From Acridotheres tristis (lineage: Eukaryota; Chordata; Aves; Passeriformes; Sturnidae), in NCBI GenBank assembly GCA_037013685.1, contig CM072887.1, forward strand, positions 39,359,154-39,423,153: DNA of 64,000 nucleotides, in the 5' to 3' direction. A model generated the notes under the pieces. It did no database searches. It saw only the letters and a program-made list of their open reading frames with translations, and was not told the origin of the DNA. This document shows positions 21,398-35,164 of the stretch, piece by piece (position 1 is the stretch's first letter; each line of letters begins with the position of its first letter). The position numbers and the translations under genes were made by a program.

Positions 21398-24300
21398 GAC
21401 GGGACCGGCCGTGTGCGCCGGGCAAACAGCGGGGACCGGGGCCGCTGCGTGCGGTGATGAGGGGCTGAGAGGAGATTTTGGTTTTGGTGGGTTGCGATAG
21501 GGAAATTGCAATTACGAGTGACCACAGCAAGTGGAAGTCGGTCCGAGTGGCCGTGCCGCAGCCAGGTTAACTGTGCGGTGCTGGCAGCGGCAGATGGCAC
21601 AAAGCGTGAAGAGGTGCGGTGAGAGTCGAGAGCGGATCTGGGAACTCCGCGCCTGGAGTTTCGGGCTCTGGGAGCCAGAGTGCTCGAGGGGGATGTGCTG
21701 TGCTGCACTCGTGGCATAAACCTTCTTATTTCCCTCCTTTTCTGTGTTATAATCTGTTTTTTAATGTAGTAATTTTCTGAAAGAAAGCGGGCATCATCTC
21801 AAGTTCTGTTGAGCTACTTCCTCACGAGCACGTTGTTCCTCAATTTCCCCACATATCCAGTTGCACGTGAGAATGCAGCCGGCATGGGAGCTGGGCTGGC
21901 AGCAGGCTGTAAGGGGAGCAGGTGAGAAGGCTTTTGCTCAGGGTTGCACAACTGCATAGCAAAATAATTGAGATTTTCCCGGAGGAACCACGAGAGTGAG
22001 CCTGACCTGCTGGTCTGACATGGCCACCTGACAGGGTGACGGAGCAGGGCACCAGGTCACCTGTACTTACCCCCAGGTTTTAACCTTTCATTTGAGGCTG
22101 GACACGAGACTTTTATCTCAGCCTTGCTGGCATGGATAATAAAGAGGACAGCCTACTTTTGCCTCTTCCTAGCTGGACTGTAACAGTGAGGCTCTCTGTG
22201 AGCAGAGGAAACATCTCATCGCACAACAATCTTCTTGGAGAAAATATTGGTGTCTTACTCATTATCTGAGCAAATGGACAGGCACCTCATTTCAGGAATG
22301 GTTCCAGGGCTGTGGGTCCTAACTGAACAGAGGCAACTCTATTGTTGGCCAATGTGAAGTCTTTCATGGTTTGTCCATTTGTTAAGTCAGGGCTGATCTG
22401 TGTAGTTGCCCTCTCAGCACGCCAGCTGTTTCTAATGCTATTCTGAGGTGCCTAATGCGTGGTTTCACGGCAGCTGCTTGGCATGACATCTTCCTTCTGT
22501 CCATAGAAACATGTCTCACTGTCCATTTTTATTCTTTACCATCTTCTGTCTCCTTTGGTCCCTTTACTCATGGCTGTAGCACCTTCCTTAAACCAGCACT
22601 TCAGATTGCTAAACTGGTCAATTTCACTAAATGGACAGAAAATCCCAAGTTGTTTGTTTTTTTGCTGGAAGAGTGGTCTGCTGTGTTGGTGGATTAAATT
22701 GTCTCATGAAGTGGTCCGGCCAGTACTGGAGTCAGCATCTTGTAATATCACCTACTCTTCCTCACTTATTTTCCAGCATGAATTTGCAGGATTGACTGCA
22801 AGGGCACAGAATCTAGTGCCCAAGTATAGCCTCTGTTGTTGAACCTGTTCTTCTTTAACCTGCCCTGTACCATGCATAAAGCCTGCAGCAGACCCAGCAT
22901 AGTAGTCTGGTCACGGTAGGACTTTCTGCCATGCTTTGACAGCTAGTAGAGAACTTGAAATGTTAGCAAACAGCTCTGAACAGTTGCTGAATTCTTCTGG
23001 GTTTTGTTAATTTGAAAAAGAAAATGCTACAGTAGTTTATAAACTCATGGCTCCAGTTTCTGTGACAAGGTGCTTTAGCTATCACAGGAGGGAAGCACTA
23101 TGTCTAGGCTATTGAGACAGGGCTGAGCTCTGTGGCACACCACCTTAACCTGCTCTCCTCATCATTTGCATTAGAATCCTTAGGGCTAATTCCTGCACAC
23201 AGAACCTGAGCAGGAGAGTAAGAAAAGTGTGGGCTGTGCAGGTGATGTTCCCAATGCAGCCGTGATCGTAATGGAATATAGTACAGAATGTCAGGTACCA
23301 TTACCTTAATTGGAAGTAGAGTGATTATTGCACATAGCTGATCTTCTAGGATTGTGTGTCACCCTAGAGAAAACAAGCTGAATTTTGAGAAATATCAGGA
23401 CTGCAGGAAAATTGAGATAGTGTCAGCCTGTTTGTTTTTGAAAGAGACATCAAAGTGTTGGAGTCTGAAGATATCTGTGTTCCAAGGAAATACCACTGCA
23501 AGTTTTCAAAGCATCAACTCCAGCTCTCCTTCTTGCAGTGCTGATAAGCAGTTTCACCCAGCTTGCTCTGTAGAGTGGAAGCTAGAGAGGGGGATTTGTG
23601 GATTGGTGCTAAAAAGCTGGTGTCTTCAGAAAAAAGAGAGGCTTTTGTAAGCTGATGTCTCATGCAGCCATGCTGGAGTCAGAGGGACCCTATGCAAAAA
23701 TAAAAGTTTATATGAGCAGATATCTTTACTTATGGTCTTGTCTGCATTGCATGTAGACAAAGAGATCTTCTAGTGCAAAAAAAAAAAAAGCTGTGGCTTG
23801 CCTTCTCTGTTTTGGAAAAAGTATCCCTTTCCTTTTCTTACGATAATTATCGCAGTGCATGTAAGAGATAATTTTGTTGCTACTATTTATTGTCTAGTTC
23901 ACGAGCAGCACCTCAGCTTGGAGAGAAATGGGTTGCTTGTAGAGTTTAAAAACAAAAGGAGTTTTCACTAATGATGTCGGGGAGCTGAAGCTGGCTTCAA
24001 GCTGTTCAAGTCATGAGAGGATGACTCAGAAGTCAGAAATTTGAGGCATTCCTATGTCTAGCGTTTAATCAACAGGCAAAGCGTTGGGAGGTAATCGGAG
24101 GAAATCAATGGCAAATCAAAGAAGAATAGGTCAGCTATTCATTAGAAAAAGGATTGATCTCAGGGATATTAGCGGAAAGGAGGGCATGAAATGAATCCTA
24201 TAGAAAAGTTTGAACTAACTGTGTCTAGAGCGAGCTGGCAGTCACAGAGCCTTAAAAAAAATTACTTGAATGTCTTGCATGAAAGGCTATTTGCAGAACT

Positions 24301-27300
24301 GCATTCTCGGAGTCAGATTTAATCAGCTGTATACAGACTTTCCCGCCATAATGTAGCTCTTGAAGGAATAGTAATTATTTGTGTTTTTCATTGCGTATAC
24401 AGTCATCATAGGTATTACACATGAAATTATAATAATCTGCTTTCTGTCAGCATACATGCCAAAGCAAAATCCTATTTGGTGATATTCTTAGTGCATGTTA
24501 CAGCTTGATTTTGCTGGCTCTTGCTTTATTCCAAGAAAATGATCAATAGCTTCAGTGGGACTATTCATCATGCTATGGCCTTCGTGATTAACACGTTGCA
24601 AAATCAGGTTTAATTTTGAGCTCTGGGGTTGGGATTTATTTTTTTTTTCTAATGTGTGAAATATCAAATTTATCTAAAATAGCATGTAAATAGTAAAAAT
24701 AAAGTTGCAGTTTGGCTTATCTGCTAGTACAGTACTGGTTACATTATTGATAATAATTAGTCATTATACCAAACACTGTATACAAGGTATAGATATAATT
24801 GGTGAGGTTTAAGACACCAGTTTACACTAAATAAAAGTCCAGTGCTGTTGTGCTGATCATTGACCACATTTCTCTGCAAGTGAGGCCAAGGTACAGGTCT
24901 GGAGCCATAAACTGCTTGTGGGCACTTGAAAGATGTCTCCTATGACAGGGATATTCCATGTGACCGGGAGGAGATTTTACTTTATACCCTAGTTGTCTCT
25001 GGTGCCATATATGTCACTGTGTATTGTATCTTTCATCCCAGAGGATCCTGATGTACGTCTTCAATAAGTTTTTCATTTGACATTTCAACAGAGACACCTT
25101 CAGGTAGTAAGGGAACAGCTGCATAATGTTGCTCCGTAAGCAACCTTTGAAAACCAGGTGGGAAATCTGGGTAGGGAGAATGCGTTCATAAATCAAATTT
25201 GGCCCTAGAGCACAGAGGTTGTTAACTCTTACCCTTGGCAGAGTCTCTGTGGGACTGTATTTACTAAAATGGTCACAAGCCACATTTTGTTCTAAAGAGA
25301 AACAGAATCTTTCAGTAACACGAAATCATTTAACATCATTATAGGCTTATGATTTTATTCTAACTCTGACCAAATTCCCAGGGTCCTTGGTTTCAAGATT
25401 TCCTAACCCAAGCTCTAATCAAGCCCAAACCTGCATTCATTACACAGCCTCCTGAGAGGAAACCTCCTGCTGGTGGTGGCACAGCCACTGGCCATGAGTT
25501 TGTCACGTTCTCTCTGACAGAACCTATTTGATGGATCTTTGCCTATACAGGTGCTCTGGCAAGTTGGTATCTGCAGCTAAATACACACAAAGTGCATAAG
25601 CTTGTGGTACAAATTCCTTTCTGGGGACAGGAGTTGTCTACTGATTTCACCATGCACTGAAACTCAAACTGTGAAGTTTTGGTTACTTTCTGACGACTTT
25701 GAAACCATGCCAAAGCTGTTAAATCCCTGCCTGAATTTTCACAGTGCTTATCATGTCTTTGCTAGGCTTCCATCACAAAGCTAAAATAATTTCATGTCCT
25801 CGGCAGGGCAAACATATACACACATTGTCATTCACTGCTTAATAAAGAATTCTTTCCACTTGTCTGTTCCCTGCAAGTTTTCCTCTCTCAGCCCCTAAAG
25901 ACAACAATCCTGCCAAAGCGTACCTTGCAAAGGAGTAAATGGCTTCTGCTGTCTCTGAACGTGGGTTTCACAAAGGCTTTTCGCTTCATTTTACTTCCTT
26001 TCAGCTATGTGTTTTGATTTTTGTTTTGATTAGAATCACTGTCTCTAGTATTGTTTCCCTATTTTTAACTTTTTCTCACTAGCTGACTTAGATATTCTTA
26101 GTCCAAAAGGAAGAATAACACCACTAGATGATGGGGAAGAGTGGATTTTTTCACATAAGCTAATCAACTTTGGAAATATTTAGAAGAATATTCCATGGTT
26201 AAGCTATTTTTTAATATTAAATTAAGATTTTATTTTTTCTTATTTTAATCTGTATTTCTCTGTTATTCTCTATATCTAATAATAGAAATGTCTGCACTTA
26301 TAAAGTGTTAGAGTATTAATAAAAAAGCAGTAGAGTCAGGAAGGATCCATCTACAAAGGCAGCAAAGCCAGGAAAGAGTTTTCTACAAAACTACAGAATT
26401 TTTCATGCCCAAAGCATCAGCCGTTCCTCTTTTTTGAAAATCCTGCATCTTCCCTCTGATCCCCACCCCCCAGCAAACTGGGATGTGGAAGAAATGTAAT
26501 CTTGGCTGCTGGGGTCCTGCCTGCAGCCCCCTGCCTGGGGAGCACCTTGTGCTGCCACACAAAGGAGAGTTGGTGTTTCTGGAGGAGGAATGGGGAGGGG
26601 GCTGGAGTGCATGGGGAGGGAAACGTGCCTGGGAGCAGCTCCACCAGCTCCCAAATCCTCCGTGCAGGAAACAATTGTCTGAACAGAGGCCACCGCTTGC
26701 AAATGCCCCGGCGGCCCTTTCTCTACCTTCTCATACCAGGCAGCACTGCAGATTTCCCTACCTTGGGAAATCTTGTGCCTAGATAAGAAAATACTGGGGA
26801 AAAAATGGAGAGAAAGCCAAAAATAAGCATCCAATCCTGCAAGTTTAAGGGAAGCAAAGAGATACCCTTATGTGCTGTGTCATCCTGTTTCTTAAATGAG
26901 AAATGGAGGGTGAAAGGAGAAAAGAAAATGGGCAAATTTAGGCTGAAAATTTCCATGAATTAATGGCACTAAGATGATTTGAATTACCCAAAGGATGAAT
27001 TTAACCTGACGTGTAAAATCTATTTCTACCATTATCCCTGCTAACCTAAGCCTATTCAGAGATAATTACAGTCAAGTGCTTACCGTGCTCTTGCTCATCT
27101 GTTTTTCCCTCCTGCCCATTTAGTAAATGCATCAGTTATGTATTAACACTGGTATGCTGTGTCAAAGCAGAAAGAGCTTTGAAATTAGGCAGCAGAAGCA
27201 GAATATAATATGACAGGAAAGAACCAGTGAAATCTGTAAACAAAGGGTTGTAAAAATGGTCATTAGAAATTTTTTAGTTTTAGCAAATTAAGATCTTACA

Positions 27301-29521
27301 ATGAAATAATTTGAATTTACAACAATGTCAATGCAAATGGAAGTCAAATGTGGTAAGTTTGGCCAAAAAGCAAAAAAATTTCCAATTTTTGCATTACTTG
27401 GGGCAAGACAGATCCAAACATGAAGAAAAGTCATTGCCTGTACCTGACTTAAAATGCTGTTGAAATTCACAAAAAGTTATCTTCTGCTATATAGTGTGAA
27501 TCTCCTGCACAGACACATTCCATAAACACTCTTCTCTCCACCATGTTCTGGATAAAATTACTAATGTGTAGGTCCTGTCAGCTTGCTTCCTCATCATATT
27601 ACCGGGACTGAGTAAGGGGTTTGAATGAATTCCCAGCTCCTGTGCAAAGCCAAGAGATGACCAGGAGGAGTTCTATGATATCCATCCATACAGGAGGTGA
27701 GATTAGGAAAAGTGCCTGATGGAAGTATGGGATTTTTTCCACCCAGAGAGTATATTTTAAAGTATTTTAGAAAAAGAGGCTTCTAGATCTCCCCTCATTC
27801 CTGATGAATTCCACCTGAGTGGTTGGGTGGGTGCCCAAGGATGGAGTTAGTCAAGATTTGCTCTTGCCTGTGAAAAGGGGGCTCAGATTTAAAGGTGCTC
27901 CACAGCCTACTTTTTCTTACAGATAGGGCTCTGCCTCTACCCTTCACAGCAGCAGCACTCTTATGGCAGGTGAACACCAGAGACTTGCTTACCTGTCATA
28001 AGAGCTCTTGCCTATTTTAGTATTTTTCTTGTCTCTGCAGGGGCTGATGGTTCTTCTGCCAGAACAAAACATTTTACTTGGAATTGAGTGTTTCAACCCG
28101 CCATTCTTCAGCAGGAAAAAAATATATTCTCCCTGAAAGTAAACAGAGCTGATATGAAAGCTTATATCAAGAAATAATAATCACATTTCACCAAACTTCA
28201 GTAGGTCTACAGGCTGCCTGGAAGTGTTAAAATGTCTGCTGCAACTCATCTCATCAAAGTATTTCTATATTGAAAGCTATTTCATCGCATTATAAAATTT
28301 CATCAAGTTATAAAAACAACTTAGGTATCTTATAAGTATAAAAAGTCTTGAGCACTGAAACCCCTTGTAAATAAAGAATGTGGCTGTGAAATATAATCCC
28401 TTGTGGGATTGGTTTCTGTCCTTTAGAAAGGACATTACTTTGAGGCAGGCAAAGACAAAGTAAAAGCTGGAGATGATGGCTGGTAAGTGGAGAAAAGGCA
28501 AAAGTAATAAAAAATGTACACACAGGGGTTGGTAATCTGCAGTGATGGTAAGCGTGTCTCGCTGACTTCAGTTCTGAATAAATCATGCTATCTGTACCAA
28601 GGTTATCTCTTTTTGTCATCATACATCAAGTAAAGATGTGAAACACAAGTCAGCCTGGTTCACTTAATGTTACTTCCAAAACTGTATTCAAAATCTTTAA
28701 AAGGTAGGAAGTGTTCTCTAATTCTTTGTCCCATAAAAACTGTAACCATTATTGATTTTTAAAAATCTTTTATTTCAAGGCCGAGGATTGAGTTTTGAGG
28801 GTTTGTATGACTTTGTTTTTTCCATGGAGAAGATGCCCACAGCCTCTTGGAAATGATCCCGTAAAGGAGTCCTACATTTTAAAAATAGCCGTTTCTCTTC
28901 CTTCCATTAAAATGACAGAAGAAATACTCATCTCAGTAACATTAAAAACAACTATTAGAGTTACCCCTTGCCATCTGCAGTGGTAAAGCTGAGCTCTAGC
29001 AGGGGGAAGTCCTGCTGGCATGGATGTTCCTTGTGGATGGGTCTCATTCTCAGGGGGTGCAGTGGGCTCTGGACACTGCCCCAAACATAGCACTTGGTCA
29101 TGTAGATATGAGCAAGCTGCTGAAAGAGGACTTTTCTGAGGAGGCCAAAGCACATCAACCAGGCATCCTATGCTGTAGTATCTTCCTTTCCAGGCCACTG
29201 AGAAATTTCACAATAAAGTACATAGCACTTTATTATGCCCATCCCATATTTCTTTCAGCAGTTTGGCTTCCTTTCAGGTGACAAATACATTTTTCTTCAG
29301 TTTTTGTGTTGAAAAGAATGACAAGGAAATTAGAAATAGGTAGTAATTTCCAATAACCATGCATGTGCCAGTTACATGGCCATCTATGCTCATCAGGTTT
29401 TTTTTTGGTTTTTACTTACTCTACTGTGACTCTGCAGGGGTAAAAATAAATAGAGTAAGTACTTTTAAGTAAATAGAGATACCTTTGTCGTGCTTTCAGT
29501 CACATGCCAGGTGTAGAAAGC

Positions 29522-29542
29522 CAGTCCAGCATCCCTGGACTG
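29522..29542. repeat. 8-bp inverted repeat
   Basis: cagtccag and ctggactg flank a five-base loop (catcc). It is a small perfect hairpin and probably fortuitous. Confidence 0.85.
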
Positions 29543-32239
29543 ACAGGTATAAAGTCATTTCAGATATCTATGGCATTTTTGCTCTCTAGCTGCCCTCTCC
29601 CCTGCAAGCTCTCTGAAACAGCAAATAGTATTCCCAAAAGTAATTGATTTTACTCATTTTACTTCATCTATAAATATCCATATGTGTGCATCCTGTCCTC
29701 TGTTTCAAAAGAGGGGAGTGTCATTGGCACTGATGCACTGAGGATGCCCACGGTAAAGATTGCTCTTCTGTGTGCCCACACAGAACCTGAAAGCAGGGCT
29801 GTCATGACGTGCTGAGGAGGCAAACAGAGCATGGCTCATGGCTGACTGTCCCCCTGCCTTGTGGTCTAAGCTCCTGGGTGGCAAGGGGCAAATTCCTGCT
29901 CTCTGTGTTTAAGGCACCTAATTTATGATACGGTTTCAGGTTACAACTAAACTGGTCCAGCCAAAAGGAATGTTCTGCTCCTCTCCCTCTCTCTGTCTTC
30001 TGCTGCTTCTTTGGAGTGCACCCTAGTGATGGTACAGCTACAGGGTGAATTAGTCCACTTGGCCTAAACTAGAAAAATTTATCTATTTTTCTAACTGTGC
30101 TGAATTGGAGAACAACAAGATACAGGGAGGGATGGCAGGGACTGCAGTTGGAGTTGCTGCAGTGGCAAACAACCTTTTCAGAAGAAATCCACTGCTTAAT
30201 AGGGTTTACTGAAATGTCAAGTGGCACCTAACTCACAGGAAGAAAAGGACTAAATCTTAAAATTTCATGCTTTCTAGATCTGATGTGAAACAGAAGAACG
30301 GGAGTGGATAGCTGGAGTAGCTGCAACTGGGAGATAGTCTATCCACGTTTCTAACAGAGAAGCTACTTAGCAGAGGGAATTCTCCAGCTTTTAATACCAT
30401 GCCTCTTCTCTTCTGGAAGAGTTTTGGGGCTTCATATGTACCTGCCTTTCCCAGTGTACATTCTCTTCCCCTCTTCCCTGGATGGGGCACATCAGCCAGT
30501 TTAATAAAGAAACAGAAAGCCCTATCTCTGACTGGTCCCTTTCTCTTCTATTACTGTACAGATCATCATATCTAAAGTTGGGCAGCATAAATAGCTCTCA
30601 ATAGTCCAGGTCTGCATAGGCACCTGATGTCAATGATTTGAACAAATTTGGGCATGTAAATAAGACTGCAGTTGTATGGACCTTAAGCACTTGATTGCAT
30701 TGCTAGCAAAGAAAATTTGGAATTTCTTGGTGTAGGTGGCATGAGAGAGGTTTGGATATGAAACACTGTCTGTGACCCCTTCAGTTTTGGGGACCAGAAG
30801 CTTGCCCAAGTGCAAGAAGATACAGTGAGCCATGTATACATTTGGGTAAGACTTGTGTCTGTAAATAACACTTGCAGATGTTTGCAAGGACTTGATCTAC
30901 AGATTCCCCCTGACTGGGACACAATTCTTCATGAGGACAGGTATATCCCCTTACTGAAATTGTCAGTAACTGGTTGTTCATGTTAATTTACTAAAGGCAA
31001 ATATTGTACTGTCACTGCAAGTGCTCAACCAAAGTGCAATCTCTTCTTTGTTAGGATGTAAACTAAGTAACATCATCCATCCTGTATTAACTTACCCTTA
31101 GCCTTACATGGGATAAACTGGTGAATGAAGCCAAATACAATGAGATAGTGAACAAAAAACAATGTCAAAATTTATTTGCGTTTAGTCAGTAGCCCAGGAA
31201 TGAGAGCCGTGGTGGTTGTGGTGATGAGCCGGAGGAATGCTGCTGGTATTAAGAGCTCTTTGCTGTGTCACACATTCCTGTATTTTGCAGGATCTGAAGG
31301 AATTAGCCTCAGGAAAGCTCAGAGTTTATTTCAGGTGGGTAAACTCTGTTTTCTGGCCTTTTGGTCGGTGGTGGGAAACATTCATAGCGATTGAAGGGAA
31401 GATCAACCGGCTAGATAAGAATGTGTTATCTTCCAGATGGCAGGTTATGAAAGCAGAGAAAAGGGCTGCGTCTGTCAGGTGTAGGCTAGGAATGACAAAG
31501 AAATTTAACTCCATTCCAGAAATGTTAACCATATTGTTCACGCTCAGCAGTGAGGGGGCCTGTGGCTGCTGTGAGATTAACCTTGTGACCCCGACAAGAG
31601 TTTAGACCAGCCTGTCAAAAGCATTATGCTTGAAGGCAGTAATCGTTCTTTATTGAAGAACAGTTACTTTGCCTGGTTTCTACTGCCCACCTATGAATTG
31701 CATTTTGGCTGCAGCACCACCTTTAGGAAATGGTGTGTAGTTTAATTATTAACAACAGCAGATTCCTAAGGGCTGTGGACAGCCTCTTCCGTGTGGCTTA
31801 ATTTGCCCTTAAAAAGCAGCTCGATGTAAAAATGTACTTATCTGGTATAACAGTGATTTTCCACAGGGCTGTTGTGTTATAGTAGACTGTAAATTATTTC
31901 AGAGCATGTAAATATTTTTATTAAAGGAAATTGGGAAAATTTGTCCTTGTTATTTTCAAGCAGACTTAAGTTTTTTAGAATGGCTGTGTCTATTTATGGC
32001 CATCAATTTCAGATCATCCTGTAAAGGGCACCTGTTTGAAGAGCTGCAGTGTTGAAACCATTGCAGCCTCGGTGGTCCAGAGAAAGGCTATTATGTGGCA
32101 TTAAGAGCTCATGGAGTTGTAAAAAGTGAGTGAGCTTTTGGGCCCAGAGGCTCTTCAGCAAGTTTGCAGAGAATCAGCTGCTCCTGATTCCTTAGCTTCC
32201 ATGACTTGGTAGAGTTGCGGCTGCTCTGCCAAGTCCTCA

Positions 32240-32290
32240 ACAAAAATTACAGTTGTAATTTTTGTAATACAGTTTCCCACAGTTGTGGGA
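32240..32290. repeat. Two adjacent perfect inverted repeats
   Basis: The first has 12-bp arms, acaaaaattaca and tgtaatttttgt, around a two-base centre (32240..32265). Nine bases later the second has 7-bp arms, tcccaca and tgtggga, again around gt (32275..32290). Both share the central core acagttgt. Confidence 0.9.
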
Positions 32291-34862
32291 TTTTTTCACA
32301 TTCTCTGTTGACAAGTTCTTTCAAAGATAAAGCATGAAGTGATTTAGTATTTTGTTCAGTAAGCTGATTCACTCAGTTTTACTCTAGCGGTTCAAGCATT
32401 TTGTCACAGCTGTATTACAGCATGTAATAAATATGCACTGAACAACAAAATAACTAATTTAGGCCACAGACAGAATATATTCATTGTGGTCATAAAAACC
32501 AGTTTTAAAATACATGGAAAAGCATTTTTAAGGGAAGAAATACTCCTTTAATAATATAATTTTATATGGAAGCTGCTGCACAAGTCTTATAGCCACATCA
32601 GACCACTTGGAGTTTTCTGCAAACATCTGGATCCTTGTTGCACCCCCTTGCCTAGCTTTTGATCTTTCTGAACCCTCGGGTTCTGTGGATGCTGAGAGTT
32701 ACGTTTGGGAACAGCTTAACTAAACACACCTCCTGCTTCTTGCCTTTATAACATAAAGGAGATGGACATAGGATGTAATTTCTACTTTTCAGGAGCACTG
32801 TGGCTGTTCATACTAGTAAAGCAGTCTGCAAGTACAAACTCCTACTGCTGCAGACTACTTATACCTTAGAAGATGATAGAACAATGGTATGCCTCTAAAT
32901 TCTCCTTTCCCAGTTTCCATGCTGTCCCCTTTGTGGTGCTTGATTCATCTCTGTGTTTATTTCCATGGAGGTGCTGTCACCTGCTTTTTGCTGCCAATGT
33001 GATCATAATAGGGCACGTTCAGCTGCAGTCTCCCTTGGGACTGGGAGTATCTCTCTCCTAGCCTTTCAGGACAAAAAGCTGCAGCAAAGCCATTCATTTC
33101 AGGGTACAGGCATTACACCACAGGGGGAGATGCAGAGTTTTTAAATGCATGAAGTCACTGCCATTCACAGCGAACTGTCTTTAGCTATGTTTGAAATCCC
33201 TTGGATGCCTGTGTGTGTGCATGTGCACTGTGAAACAGATAATTGATACTGTGAGGTCTTTGATACCTTTTTTCAATGAGGCTAATTGTCTCTGCATAGT
33301 TTTTGGACAAGCCTGCAATAGTGATGTTTGGTTGCTGCCCAGGATTAGCATGTTTAGCAATAGGAGAAGGAGAAATAGAGAGAGATGGCATCCAGTACCT
33401 AGGTGATGGGCCCAGCTCAGTGACATGCATCTGAATAAGACATGCCTATTTAACCCTGGAATCATTTTTCTAGCTAATCATGGAATGTGCATGACATTTG
33501 TTATTACTGACATTATAATGCATCCATTCACTCTACTAGAACTGCTAAGCTGTTCCCACTGAAAGTAATGGAAGCTTTGTATAAGCTGAAGAGAAGCAGA
33601 ATTGGGTCCCACTAGGGCAGGTCAGGAAATTTCTCTACTCAGCTTTATTTTTAGGGAGCTGATAACTGGCTCAGAAGGCCTCCTGCTGCAGTTTTGGTAA
33701 GAACGCATTGGACAGCTATATGCTTTATAGTAATCTTTATTTCCATATTGTAAGTTTGCTCTAAGAGTACCTTTGAATTTACTGTCTTTCAAGAATGTCT
33801 TTTTATTTAATTTTGCTTTATCTTTATTACAGAGAGCATTCTCATTCCCATCAGAAGCACTGTGTGATCATGAAATCACCTCAATGCATGGCAGGTGAGC
33901 TAGAAAGCTGAGGGAGCAAAGCTGGCCCCCACCCTCCTGGAGTCAAGAGGATTTCTTGTCCCTGTTTTGTCACTGACAGTGACCAAAGTGCCAGCCATTT
34001 TGCTTACTGATTTTGCACTGGGTAAAAAACGTCATTGGTGCACTTGACTTGCCTGCCTTTCAGAAGTGCTACAGAAATGTCTGAGAATTGTCATGGTAGT
34101 GAAAGATACAAACGGGAAGACATATGGTCCAAAACATTAGACACTTAACTCAATGATGTGTATGTGCATGTTCTGGCACCTTATGTGTATTTGAAAAACT
34201 GGGCCAAGATGTACTAGGACAAGAAGTCAGTATTAAAGCACTCTACAGTCTTCAAATAGGTGTGGAACTGGGATGCTTTTGGTTCCCAGGCAGTAGTTTT
34301 CTCAGTCCCAGTTGTAGTTACATATTGGTTTGCTGTTGCACAACCAAAAAATACCATAAAGGTTGTTTTGATCACTGCATATTTTCCACTTGCAGTTTTT
34401 TTTAATATCCTTTGAAATACCTCCTCCACTTTCTTGTTGAGAACAGAAAGTAGGCTCACAGAACAGGCAGATTTCTGTTGTTAATCAATTTGGCAAGCAA
34501 ATGGTCTGATGCTAACATTTTTGTTAAACTCAAGGTGGTATTAAGGAATTGATTTGTCCTTTTAATGCCCTGATGTGTTCTGTTTCTGCATGTAATTTAG
34601 ACAGCTATCTAATAAAAGGGTTTTAAATGTAACAATAACATTGCTCTCTCATTTTGTATCTGGTGGCAAACCTACGATTCCTCTCTCGATATTCATTACT
34701 CATAGAATGCAGCAAAGCTTTGGGGACAAGAAAAATGTTTCTTAACATTTACACAGCATTCAATATACATCAAGTCACTGCTCGCTGGAGCTTTAGCCTC
34801 TAATCAATATGAAGCCATATCTCTTGAGGATACAGTGTAGTAGAATTAGTTGAATTATTGAA

Positions 34863-34927
34863 GGCAGTGGATAAGAATTCAGCTGTGTCCACGGCAGTGG
34901 ATAAGAAAAATTCAGCTGTGTCCATGG
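34863..34927. repeat. Tandem duplication, about 30 bp x 2
   Basis: The unit starting ggcagtggataagaa and ending cagctgtgtcca is present at 34863 and 34893. The second copy has three additional A's. Near-identity implies a recent duplication. Confidence 0.95.
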
Positions 34928-35164
34928 CTGGAATATGGATCTGGGAGGACAGTTCTTTCTTACTGTGCAGCACTCTTTTCAGTCCCATACTGAAGGGGAC
35001 TCCAGCATCAATAAATAAAACTATTTTGAAAAGTGCCTTCTGATCGTGTGCTAGAGGTCCATGTAGGGAGACATGGGTGAGCAAGTTGGGCTGCCAAACT
35101 GATAGCAACACCTGAGTCCTGTCCACTGCAGAGCTCCTGCCACACTCCTGGTAGGGCTGCTGTA

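Larger units (their letters stand above)
20170..21470. promoter_or_regulatory. CpG island, FRMD1 promoter region
   Basis: About 1.3 kb is strongly GC-rich and dense in CpG, while the flanks on both sides are AT-rich and CpG-poor. It is the only large CpG island in the window. Its right end holds GC boxes and a minus-strand exon with a good splice donor, so most of the island lies just downstream of the presumed FRMD1 start, in the first intron. Long open frames on both strands here follow from the base composition and are not taken as genes. A divergent plus-strand transcript is possible, but nothing in the sequence proves one. Confidence 0.9.
21480..35164. other. Intergenic DNA upstream of FRMD1
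   Basis: About 13.7 kb shows no credible coding exon series, RNA gene or recognised mobile element on either strand. The GC content falls quickly to the right of the CpG island. Simple tracts include an A run near 23778..23790 and T runs near 24641 and 29399. Small inverted repeats occur at 29522..29542 and 32240..32290. The AT-rich stretches at about 24.2-24.6 kb and 31.6-32.1 kb have a texture seen in conserved non-coding elements, but conservation cannot be judged from one sequence. Confidence 0.6.

Noticed and set aside
20553..21530. Long minus-strand frame (325 codons) and overlapping plus-strand frames in the CpG island
   Set aside because: High GC content removes stop codons in all frames; the products are low-complexity and rich in R, P, G and A with no domain, and include the 16-bp repeat in translation.
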